DNA from: Betaproteobacteria bacterium
GTDB lineage: Bacteria; Pseudomonadota; Gammaproteobacteria; Burkholderiales; SG8-39
Assembly: GCA_005882235.1 (NCBI GenBank)
Contig: VBCT01000147.1
Location: forward strand, 1 to 22,018
DNA: 22,018 bases
Reading direction: 5' to 3'
Shown: piece by piece, positions 1 to 6,678 of the stretch
How positions within the stretch are numbered: position 1 is the first letter of the stretch
How the letters are laid out: every line of letters starts with the position of its first letter
Made by a program: the position numbers and the translations under genes
The notes under the pieces: model-generated
Seen by the model: the letters and a program-made list of their open reading frames with translations, nothing else
What the model was told of the DNA's origin: nothing
Database searches by the model: none

Positions 1-18
1 ATAAACAGCAAACCGGAA

Positions 19-1053
19 ATGACCGGGAAAGCGCTGCTCGCCGTATCCGCCGCCGTGCTTTGGGGAATTTCAGCCCCGGTGTTTGCCGATAGCCGCCAAG
101 ACAACGATTCCGATTCGGTGGATCTGACCGACTCCAGGATTTCCGGGGACTTCGACTATGGGGTCTGCCGTGGGACGAATCCGAACTGCTACCACGACTG
201 GGTGGGAGCAGGGCGGCAGAACAAAGTGCTCGTATATACGCGGACGGCGGGACCCCGGCATGCGAACCTCGGGCCAGCGCTCCCCGCAGGTTTGAATCCG
301 CCGCTCGATCCCGCCCGGCACATCGTCCAGACCAACTTGATCCGCCTGTTGAACGCGGAAGGGATTGCGGTGGACTGGACCGAGGATGTCACCCGGGTCA
401 GCAATCTCAATTCGTACAAGGCGGTGATCTTTGCCAGCACCAGCAGAGACGCGCTATGGAATCATTCGGTGGGAGGACAGGTCGGCCAGAACCTGACGGG
501 CAACTACCAGCAAGACGCGGCACGGACTGCGCTGAGGCAATACATGCGCGCCGGCGGCGGCTTTGCGGCGATCCACAACGCCTTCGGGACGGAATACAAC
601 TGGCAGTATTACGAAGGCCTGCTGGGTAACGCCAACTACTACGATCACGGCGCTTTTCAGCCAGGAGTGGTCCAGGTCATCAACGACCGCGACGTTTCCA
701 CCGCCGGCCTGCCGGCGCGCTGGAGCTTCAGCGACGAGTGGTATAACCTCGTGCCGTTCCCGACAAGAGTGAGATTCCTCGCGCTCGTGGACGAGGAGAG
801 CCTGGCGACGAAACACTCGGTTCACCCGGGCTTCCCGAAATTTCACCCGGTCGCCTGGTGCCAGTACTACGATGGCGGGCGGGCGTGGGTGACCACCCTG
901 GGGCACATCAACACCGCGTTCACGGCCGGTTCAGCGCTTCCCGGTGCTGCGGAATTCCAGAAAATGATCGTCGGCGGCATCAAGTCGGTGATGGGTCTGG
1001 AGCCCTTCTGCCAACCGGGCAGCCATGACCGCCACCATGACCACGATCACTGA
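19..1053 (+). CDS. Secreted ThuA-like domain protein
   Basis: The 344-residue product begins with a Sec signal peptide (residues 1-23, likely cleaved after VFA), so it should be periplasmic or exported. The body matches the ThuA-like fold, related to class I glutamine amidotransferases: a first strand KVLVYTRTAG (about 69-78), GGGFAAIHNAFG (179-190), a DEWYNL segment (239-244) and a closing HPVAWCQYYDGGRAWVTTLGH block (276-296). ThuA-like proteins take part in sugar or polyol catabolism, often beside oxidoreductases, but the reaction is generally unknown. The C-terminus is rich in His and Asp (HDRHHDHDH), which could bind metal. The ATG at 19 is chosen because the signal peptide starts there; the frame stays open to the window edge and the ribosome site (CCGGAA) is poor, so a start further upstream cannot be excluded. 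A strong terminator follows. Confidence 0.88.
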   Translation: MTGKALLAVSAAVLWGISAPVFADSRQDNDSDSVDLTDSRISGDFDYGVCRGTNPNCYHDWVGAGRQNKVLVYTRTAGPRHANLGPALPAGLNPPLDPARHIVQTNLIRLLNAEGIAVDWTEDVTRVSNLNSYKAVIFASTSRDALWNHSVGGQVGQNLTGNYQQDAARTALRQYMRAGGGFAAIHNAFGTEYNWQYYEGLLGNANYYDHGAFQPGVVQVINDRDVSTAGLPARWSFSDEWYNLVPFPTRVRFLALVDEESLATKHSVHPGFPKFHPVAWCQYYDGGRAWVTTLGHINTAFTAGSALPGAAEFQKMIVGGIKSVMGLEPFCQPGSHDRHHDHDH

Positions 1054-1130
1054 CCACGACAAGGATCGCCGCTGAGACTGGAACAGCCTCCGGGCTGCAT
1101 TAAAGCGGCTATCGATCCACGACGCTCAGT

Positions 1131-1164
1131 CCCGGGGCCAGTTATTGGCCCCGGGATTTTTTTT
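1131..1164 (+). terminator. Rho-independent terminator of the ThuA-like gene
   Basis: A perfect 10-bp stem (CCCGGGGCCA / TGGCCCCGGG) with the 5-nt loop GTTAT is followed by A and eight T residues at 1157-1164. It lies 78 bp after the ThuA-like stop codon and only 9 bp before the ATG of the next gene. Confidence 0.93.
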
Positions 1165-1173
1165 GGCGTCAGT

Positions 1174-2559
1174 ATGCTCTGCGTGCTTGCGCTCACACGC
1201 GATGTGACGGGACAAGAACAGCCAGGAACGCGTCTGATCGCCGGCTCGGAGGTTCAGCCCCTGTCCCTGTCCCCTAGCGCTCTCGCCAATGCGGGCGGGA
1301 CGCTTCTTCTTGCGGCAACCGACCGCCGCATCGGTTACGAATTGTGGAAATTCGATCGCGCGCGCAACGCAACGGTTCTGATCAAGGATATCAGGCCCGG
1401 CATGCCGGGCTCTTATCCCAGCAGCATGCACGCCATCGGCGGTACGCTGTTCTTCTCTGCCGACGACGGAACCGCAGGGTCCGAGCTGTGGAGAAGCGAT
1501 GGCACTGCAGCGGGCACCTACCTCGTCAAGGACATCAACGCCGGCCCCGCAGCCTCGACGCCTAGTTTTCTTGCGAACGTGAACGGCGTGTTGTTTTTCG
1601 CCGCGGACGACGGCAAGCATGGATTCGAGTTATGGCGAAGCCAGGGCAGCCCGGAAAGCACCGCCCTGGTCGCCGATATCAATGTCGGGCCCGCGGGGTC
1701 CGCGCCCCGGTACCTGACCCGCGTGGGGGGCAAGTTATTCTTTGCCGCCACCGACCAAGCAGGCGGAACGGAGCTCTGGGTCAGCGATGGGACCTCGGCT
1801 GGAACCCGCCGTGTGAAAGACATCCGTCGCGGACCCGAGGATTCGAGCCCTGAATGGCTGATCGACGTAAACGGAACGCTTTTCTTCGTCGCGAACGACG
1901 GAAGTCACGGGTTCGAGCTCTGGAAAAGCGACGGCACCGAGTCGGGAACCGTCATGGTCAAGGACATCAGCAGGGGGGCGGCCAGCGCAAGGCCTCGCCA
2001 CCTTGCGAATATCGGCGGGACCCTGTTCTTCGCGGCCACGGACGGTGAGCACGGGGTCGAGTTGTGGAAAAGCGACGGCACCGATCGCGGTACGGTCCTC
2101 GTCAAGGACATCAATCCGGGTCGCGGCAACTCGCTTCCCAACTCTTTCGCGAACATGAACGGGACCGCGTACTTCGCTGCGACCGACGGCGTTCTCGGCG
2201 CGGAGCTTTGGAAGAGCGACGGCACAGAGTCCGGAACGGTGCTCGTCAAGGACATCCACCCGGGAGCGGGCAGCTCTTCGCCGGGGCACTTGACCCAAGT
2301 AGGCGACAGGATCTTTTTTTCCGCCGGTGACGGTGAGCGCGGGTGGGAACTTTGGAAAAGCGACGGCAGCTCGGCGGGGACGGTCCTGCTGAAAGATCTG
2401 CGTCCCGGCAAGGCCGGCGCGTATCCGAATCGCTTTACGCAAATCAATGACACGCTGTTCTTCACAGCCGATGACGATGCCGGCATCGCGAGGCTGTGGA
2501 GCATGGACGCGGCGGGCGCTGTATCGACTGTGAGCGCTTTGCGTCCCGAGCCGCAATAG
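1174..2559 (+). CDS. ELWxxDGT-repeat protein
   Basis: The 461-residue product is built almost wholly of ELWxxDGT repeats, each of the form GTLFFAA-x-DG-x-ELWKSDGT-x-GT-VLVKDI-x-PG. The ELW motif falls at residues 56, 104, 152, 200, 248, 296, 344 and 392, with a degenerate RLW near 440, so the period is exactly 48 residues. Such repeats are known in large secreted or cell-surface proteins and are expected to form a beta-propeller-like structure; no enzyme activity is established. The first residues (MLCVLAL) look like the end of a hydrophobic signal segment, and the frame is open upstream through the terminator (IFFGVSMLCVLAL), but no normal start codon or Shine-Dalgarno site is visible there. 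Export is therefore likely, but the true start is uncertain. Confidence 0.85.
   Translation: MLCVLALTRDVTGQEQPGTRLIAGSEVQPLSLSPSALANAGGTLLLAATDRRIGYELWKFDRARNATVLIKDIRPGMPGSYPSSMHAIGGTLFFSADDGTAGSELWRSDGTAAGTYLVKDINAGPAASTPSFLANVNGVLFFAADDGKHGFELWRSQGSPESTALVADINVGPAGSAPRYLTRVGGKLFFAATDQAGGTELWVSDGTSAGTRRVKDIRRGPEDSSPEWLIDVNGTLFFVANDGSHGFELWKSDGTESGTVMVKDISRGAASARPRHLANIGGTLFFAATDGEHGVELWKSDGTDRGTVLVKDINPGRGNSLPNSFANMNGTAYFAATDGVLGAELWKSDGTESGTVLVKDIHPGAGSSSPGHLTQVGDRIFFSAGDGERGWELWKSDGSSAGTVLLKDLRPGKAGAYPNRFTQINDTLFFTADDDAGIARLWSMDAAGAVSTVSALRPEPQ
1294..2556 (+). repeat. Nine tandem 144-bp coding repeats (ELWxxDGT)
   Basis: The coding sequence holds nine consecutive 144-bp units in perfect register with no insertions or deletions. 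Units 5-8 share long near-identical stretches around the ELWKSDGT and VKDI codons. The first and ninth are the most divergent. Confidence 0.85.
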
Positions 2560-2580
2560 AGAGGCCGGGCCGAGTAGATA

Positions 2581-2601
2581 CCGCCGCGGGTGTGGCGGCG
2601 G
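2581..2601. terminator. Possible bidirectional hairpin between convergent genes
   Basis: A 7-bp GC-only stem (CCGCCGC / GCGGCGG) with a 7-nt loop lies between the convergent ends of the ELWxxDGT gene and the PQQ dehydrogenase gene. There is no T-tract on either side, so termination is inferred from position and stability only. Confidence 0.45.
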
Positions 2602-2619
2602 CATCGGCTCGCGTTTGAC

Positions 2620-4731
2620 TCAATGCACTTCGATCTTGCCGGTCGGGCGCGGGCTGAAGCAGTCGTTGAAGAAGTACTCGCCGGCCTGCGAGAACGTGTA
2701 GCTGAACGACTCGCCCGGATGCAGGGTGGCGTTGAACAATCCCTCGAAGAACTGCGTCGCGCAGTGCACGTTCGGGTTGGTCGCCGGATTGGTGAAGGTG
2801 ACCGTGGTCCCGACCGGAACGCGCATGTGCGTCGGCGCCATCGCGTTCACCGCCGTGGATTCCGTCGCCCCCACCACGCCGGCCGCCGAGCGCGTGCGCG
2901 CAAGGATCACCGTGTTCGGCGGCGTCAAGGCGCTGCCTTCCACCGGGTTGCCGGAGACCGGACGACGAACGACCGGTGGCGTGGGCGTGGCGGCCTGCAC
3001 GAGCGTACCGCCGACCTTGAACGCCCACAGGTTGTCCCCGCGCGGCGCGGAATCGCCGTATGGAATGCTCGTGCCCCCTGCATAGACAGCGACATACTGC
3101 TCGCCGTCGATCTCGTAGGTGATCGGGCTGGCGCTGACGGCAGCGCCGGTCTGGAACCGCCACAGCTCGTGCCCTTGGCGCGCGTCCAGCGCCAGCAGAT
3201 TTCCGTCGGGTTGACCGATGAAGAGCAAGTCGCTCGCCGTGGTGAGAATGCCGTTGCCGTGCGCAAGCTCGTAGGGCATGAGCTTCTTCCACTTGACCTT
3301 GTTCGTGGAGGGATCGACGGCGACGATGCCGCCCGTCTGGTATTCGCCGACCGGCCGCAGACCGTTGCTCGCTTCCGTGAGCGAATGCGCCGCGGCGACG
3401 TATCCGTAGCCGGTGTAAATGAGCCCGGTGCTGTGACTGAAGGATTGGTGGCTCCAGTCCGCGCCGCCGCCGTGGCCGGGAATCGACAGGATCGGAATGT
3501 CCCAGTGGGCGGCGTACAGGCAGCCTTGCGCAAAATTCGGCACCGCCCGGCTGGGGTTGCCCGGGACGGCCGTTCCCAGAGGCTGGTTCACGATGCAGTT
3601 CTCCGTCCATCCGCCTTGACGCGGGTAGGGCTGGGTCGGCCAGGTCTTCTGCCTCGGATCCTGAGGCACCGGCAGCTCGTCGATGCCGAGCAGAGGCGTG
3701 CCGTCCCGGCGGTCGAGGATGTAGTACATCGAGGTCTTCCCGCTATGGATAAGGGCCTTGCTGTCCTTTCCATGGACCTTGATGTCCGCGAGCACGACCA
3801 GTATGTTGTCCATGTCCCAAATGCCATGATGGATGGTCTGGAAGTGCCACCGGTATACGCCGGTCTTTGCGTCAACGGCTACAACCGAGCTCGAGAACAG
3901 GTTCTCTCCCCCGCGCGCTGATCCATCCTGAGAAGAACGATTGCCGCGCGCGTTGCCGAACGCCCAATAGACGAGGTTCAGGTCCGGATCGACGGCCGGA
4001 TGTATCCAGGGCGTGGCGCCGCCAAGCAGGTACGAATCGCCTTCCCACGTGTCGTTGCCGATCTCGCCCGGGCCAGGTGCGCCCCAGAAGAACCACACCA
4101 GCTCGCCGTCGCTTGCGCGCAACGCAAGTCCGGCGCCGCGGTTGCCGTCGTTCGTGCCGACGTAGAGCATGCCGTCGCTGTAGACCACCGCGACCTTCTC
4201 CACGTTACCCCAGCCGTTGTGCTGTTTCTCCCAGACGACTGCGCCCGTGTCCTTGTTGAGCGCGACCACGGTGTTGCCGCCGGTGATCGTGAAGACCTTG
4301 CCTTCGCCGACCGCCACGCCGCGGCGCGTCAGGCTGCCGCGGGGCTGCGTGTACTTCCACTTCGTCACTCCGGTCTTGCCGTCCACGGCGAACACGTTGC
4401 CGGGGGCCGATTCGATGTAGAGCACGCCGTCCACCGCTACGGTCGTGCTCTGGTTCGTCCCTGTCGTGACGCCGCCTTCGATGTGGTTGAGCCACACCGC
4501 GCCCAGCCTGCTGACGTTGTGCTGGTTGATCTTGTGCAGCCTCGAGTAGTTCTGGTTTCCGAGATTGCCGCCGACCTTGGGGAAGTCCTTGTCGCCCGGC
4601 GTGCAGCAATCCGACAACTCGGCTGCCCGGGGCCGATGGTCTCGATCACCGTCGTCGTTCCCCGTGACCGCCTGGGACATGGTCAGCACGCCGGCAGCGA
4701 GCAGCGAGGACACCAACAATTTGAGGTTCAT
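2620..4731 (-). CDS. Secreted PQQ-dependent dehydrogenase with cupredoxin-like C-terminal domain
   Basis: This 703-residue protein has a signal peptide (1-21) and an eight-bladed quinoprotein propeller (about 45-575) with repeated AVDxxTGxxxW / LxALDARQGHELWRFQTG-type tryptophan-docking motifs. The segment HFQTIHHGIWDMDN (296-309) carries the presumed catalytic Asp306 and a second Asp308, as in soluble quinoprotein alcohol and membrane glucose dehydrogenases. It should oxidise an alcohol, aldose or polyol in the periplasm using PQQ. After a Pro-rich linker (580-605), residues 610-703 look like a cupredoxin domain instead of the cytochrome c domain of type II alcohol dehydrogenases. Only His656 and Cys691 resemble copper ligands; the usual C-terminal His and Met are absent (CFSPRPTG). 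A Cys42-Cys43 pair lies before the propeller, not at the usual vicinal-disulfide site. The start has a good GGGGGAGA site about 6 bases upstream. The substrate cannot be told from sequence. Confidence 0.9.
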   Translation of the reverse strand: MNLKLLVSSLLAAGVLTMSQAVTGNDDGDRDHRPRAAELSDCCTPGDKDFPKVGGNLGNQNYSRLHKINQHNVSRLGAVWLNHIEGGVTTGTNQSTTVAVDGVLYIESAPGNVFAVDGKTGVTKWKYTQPRGSLTRRGVAVGEGKVFTITGGNTVVALNKDTGAVVWEKQHNGWGNVEKVAVVYSDGMLYVGTNDGNRGAGLALRASDGELVWFFWGAPGPGEIGNDTWEGDSYLLGGATPWIHPAVDPDLNLVYWAFGNARGNRSSQDGSARGGENLFSSSVVAVDAKTGVYRWHFQTIHHGIWDMDNILVVLADIKVHGKDSKALIHSGKTSMYYILDRRDGTPLLGIDELPVPQDPRQKTWPTQPYPRQGGWTENCIVNQPLGTAVPGNPSRAVPNFAQGCLYAAHWDIPILSIPGHGGGADWSHQSFSHSTGLIYTGYGYVAAAHSLTEASNGLRPVGEYQTGGIVAVDPSTNKVKWKKLMPYELAHGNGILTTASDLLFIGQPDGNLLALDARQGHELWRFQTGAAVSASPITYEIDGEQYVAVYAGGTSIPYGDSAPRGDNLWAFKVGGTLVQAATPTPPVVRRPVSGNPVEGSALTPPNTVILARTRSAAGVVGATESTAVNAMAPTHMRVPVGTTVTFTNPATNPNVHCATQFFEGLFNATLHPGESFSYTFSQAGEYFFNDCFSPRPTGKIEVH

Positions 4732-4772
4732 GGAACATCTCCCCCTAGGATCGGGCCCCGAACGAGACCCTA

Positions 4773-4795
4773 ATGTTCTGCCAAAACTAGAACAT
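4773..4795. promoter_or_regulatory. Perfect 7-bp inverted repeat at the PQQ dehydrogenase transcription start
   Basis: ATGTTCT (4773-4779) and AGAACAT (4789-4795) form a perfect inverted repeat with a 9-bp spacer. It lies just downstream of the proposed -10 box, over the expected transcription start, so it could be a repressor operator or a 5' leader hairpin. Confidence 0.55.
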
Positions 4796-4796
4796 C

Positions 4797-4825
4797 ATTT
4801 CAAAGGAGGGGGTCTGCCTTGTCAA
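4797..4825 (-). promoter_or_regulatory. Sigma70-type promoter for the PQQ dehydrogenase
   Basis: On the minus strand a perfect -35 box TTGACA (4820-4825) is followed, after 17 bp, by TGAAAT (4797-4802), which matches four of six -10 consensus bases. Transcription would begin near 4790, leaving a leader of about 60 nt before the ATG. Confidence 0.6.
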
Positions 4826-4834
4826 TGCCACGCC

Positions 4835-4874
4835 TGCTTACCAAAGCAAACGATGGTGCTTACTTTGGGAAGCA
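4835..4874. promoter_or_regulatory. Paired TGCTT/AAGCA palindromes upstream of the PQQ dehydrogenase promoter
   Basis: Two palindromes share the same arms: TGCTT-ACCA-AAGCA (4835-4848) and TGCTT-N8-AAGCA (4857-4874). Both begin with TGCTTAC and their starts are 22 bp apart, about two helical turns. They lie about 10-50 bp upstream of the -35 box, the usual place for activator sites. The LuxR-type regulator encoded at 5614-6615 is the nearest candidate to bind them, which is inference. Confidence 0.55.
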
Positions 4875-4978
4875 TCGTCGGCAAGCCGCCGAGGTCACGA
4901 GCGAGACCTACCGGGTCGGGCACGAACGCAAAGAGGGTATCCGTTCAGGCGGCTCAGCCGGAAGATTTCAGGCGAACT

Positions 4979-5476
4979 TCAAGAATGCCGGCGGTGATGA
5001 GCGATGTTGTGCAGTTGCATTGCGGTCACGGGAATCCGCTCATACGCGCGGAAGGCATGGAACAAGGCGGTTTCCAATTCCGACGCGTCGGGCGGTACGG
5101 ACTGAAGCGTGCGCCACCTTACCCATTGCCTTGCGGCGAATGTGCGGACCTCCACGGCCAGCATCTCGGATCGACACCAGGGCGAGAGATCGCCACCTGT
5201 CATTTTCCAGGCGCTGCGCAGCCAGTAGTCACGGCATTCGCGGCGCAAGGCGCCGTCCCTCCCGGGCAGGCGCAAGCAGCGCTCGAGCGGGAGCGCGCCG
5301 CCGTTCGCCAGGAAGGCGCTGAAACCTTTGCTGAGCCAGTCGAGATCCTGAGCGCCGATCTGCCCGCTGGCTACTCGCTGAGCGCGCTCGAGCTCCTCCT
5401 GCAACAACGGGGCGTCGGTTGCACCATTCGCACTTTCCGCGGGGATCGCAAGGATGGCAACGCGATCAGCAGCCAC
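4979..5476 (-). CDS. Uncharacterised protein, 165 residues
   Basis: I do not recognise the family. The frame could begin at ATG 5503, but that codon has no ribosome site. A GTG at 5474-5476 has GAGGAGGT 7 bases upstream, so I prefer it. The product has no signal peptide or membrane segment. It looks like a soluble, mostly helical protein with many Trp, Arg and Ala residues (CRDYWLRSAWKMTGG, TFAARQWVRWRTLQ) and a His-rich end (QLHNIAHHRRHS). It follows the LuxR-type regulator in the same direction after 137 bp and precedes the PQQ dehydrogenase by 247 bp, so it may belong to the same regulatory unit. Coding is supported by the ribosome site and the protein-like composition, not by homology. 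Confidence 0.6.
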   Translation of the reverse strand: MAADRVAILAIPAESANGATDAPLLQEELERAQRVASGQIGAQDLDWLSKGFSAFLANGGALPLERCLRLPGRDGALRRECRDYWLRSAWKMTGGDLSPWCRSEMLAVEVRTFAARQWVRWRTLQSVPPDASELETALFHAFRAYERIPVTAMQLHNIAHHRRHS

Positions 5477-5483
5477 TGTGCTC

Positions 5484-5491
5484 ACCTCCTC
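5484..5491 (-). promoter_or_regulatory. Shine-Dalgarno site deciding a GTG start
   Basis: On the minus strand GAGGAGGT lies 7 bases before the GTG at 5474-5476. No comparable site precedes the in-frame ATG at 5501-5503. Confidence 0.7.
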
Positions 5492-5613
5492 TTTGTAACG
5501 CATTTCGCAAGGGCGGCCCCGATACGCGAACGAAGGGGCTCGAGCTGTCTATTGCGCAAGTTACGCTCCCCCATGGCGCGGCGTCACCTAACAAAAGGCA
5601 GGCAGGATGCTCA

Positions 5614-6615
5614 CTACACGAGGCTCAGTTCCCGGGCTCGAACGATAGCCTCCGTCCTGTTGCGTACCTGCAACTTGCCGAAAATGTTATTCAAGTGCCA
5701 CCGGATCGTCCCGACCCCGATCTCGAGTTCTTTGGCGATTTCCTGGTTGGTCAAACCGCGGTTCAGCAGGCCGAGCACTCGAAGCTGCGCCCTGCTCAGA
5801 GGCTCCTGCATGGTTCGCGAACCCCGCGCCCCCTTCTTGCCATCGGCGGCCTTCGGCAGTCGCCGCGTGGCGGGCTGGGAGACGAATCTGCCGATCGACG
5901 GCGGCTGGGAGTCGCACCGGGCGCTCGTCGAAGGGAGATCCTTGTTGGTCAATGAGAACGACAACCGGTAAATGCCTGCAATTCGCTCATGGCACGCTCC
6001 GTGTCTCGCAAGCGTTTGCTCCTGGAGTTCGTCGTCCAAGAGCGCCGCCACGGCTTTCGAATCGTAGCCGCCGGCTAGCAATATCCAATCGGCCACTGCG
6101 TCTCCGCCGCGGATCTTCTGCTCGGCGGTCGCTGCTTGGCCTGTCGGCGTTTGAGTTTGCAACAAGTGAGCCCCGATCAGGCCGGCCCGCGCCGCAAGCG
6201 CCGGCAAGACATCTCGTGAAAGCCGCTCTCTCAAGCGGTTCGCCTGCCCCGGGACCGGCGAAAACCGAAGCGTCAGCAAGGTGCGCGCCGCACCACCACC
6301 GTGGCTGCATATGACCCGGCACTGGCTTCTGGTCATATTGCGGTGCTGCGGCATCATCATGTTGGACCACGGCGTCGGGTTGTTCAGCCGGTCAAGGTAG
6401 TGTTTCGAAGTGAGCGTCTCGTACTCTGCCAGCTCGTAGATCACAAAATAGTCCCCTTCGCCGGACGGTGACGTCCAGCGCGTCCCGCGCAAGAAACCCG
6501 GGATCCGAAGTCTTTCCGGCATATGCTCGTGAGAGTGCCAGTCCTCGAACTCCGACCGAGCTTCGGGTGCGACATTCCACCACATCGCCACTGCCGCGTT
6601 GCCAAGAAGCGCCAT
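5614..6615 (-). CDS. LuxR-type regulator with duplicated ferredoxin-like (EthD/Dabb-type) N-terminus
   Basis: The 333-residue protein ends in a clear LuxR/FixJ-type helix-turn-helix (about 272-330): LSRAQLRVLGLLNRGLTNQEIAKEL, then VGTIRWHLNNIFGKLQVRNRTEAI, with the conserved Glu, Ile-Ala and Leu-x-Val residues. The N-terminal part resembles two consecutive dimeric alpha+beta-barrel units: residues 1-98 with WHSHEHMPERLRIPGFLRGTRW, typical of EthD/Dabb-like proteins, and about 109-222 with a second set of alternating strands and helices. A basic Ser/Pro-rich linker (223-270) joins them to the DNA-binding domain. No receiver or autoinducer domain is present, so the barrel part may sense a small ligand. 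The start has GGAGGAG about 8 bases upstream. It is well placed to control the PQQ dehydrogenase or the catabolic operon, which is inference. Confidence 0.85.
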   Translation of the reverse strand: MALLGNAAVAMWWNVAPEARSEFEDWHSHEHMPERLRIPGFLRGTRWTSPSGEGDYFVIYELAEYETLTSKHYLDRLNNPTPWSNMMMPQHRNMTRSQCRVICSHGGGAARTLLTLRFSPVPGQANRLRERLSRDVLPALAARAGLIGAHLLQTQTPTGQAATAEQKIRGGDAVADWILLAGGYDSKAVAALLDDELQEQTLARHGACHERIAGIYRLSFSLTNKDLPSTSARCDSQPPSIGRFVSQPATRRLPKAADGKKGARGSRTMQEPLSRAQLRVLGLLNRGLTNQEIAKELEIGVGTIRWHLNNIFGKLQVRNRTEAIVRARELSLV

Positions 6616-6678
6616 CGGACCGCTCCTCCGGACTCTCGCTGTACCTGCCCTGTCTATCCGTGGACCATCAGGCGATGA

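Noticed and set aside
1294..2556. A CRISPR-like or satellite array, suggested by regular 144-bp spacing.
   Set aside because: The repeats are in-frame ELWxxDGT coding units with diverged codons; there are no spacers.
2590..3921. Plus-strand 443-codon frame opposite the PQQ dehydrogenase.
   Set aside because: It is a shadow of the dehydrogenase gene without its own start signals or recognisable motifs.
4565..5971. Plus-strand 468-codon frame across the dehydrogenase promoter region.
   Set aside because: It overlaps three minus-strand genes and the promoter, lacks a ribosome site and has no protein-like motifs.
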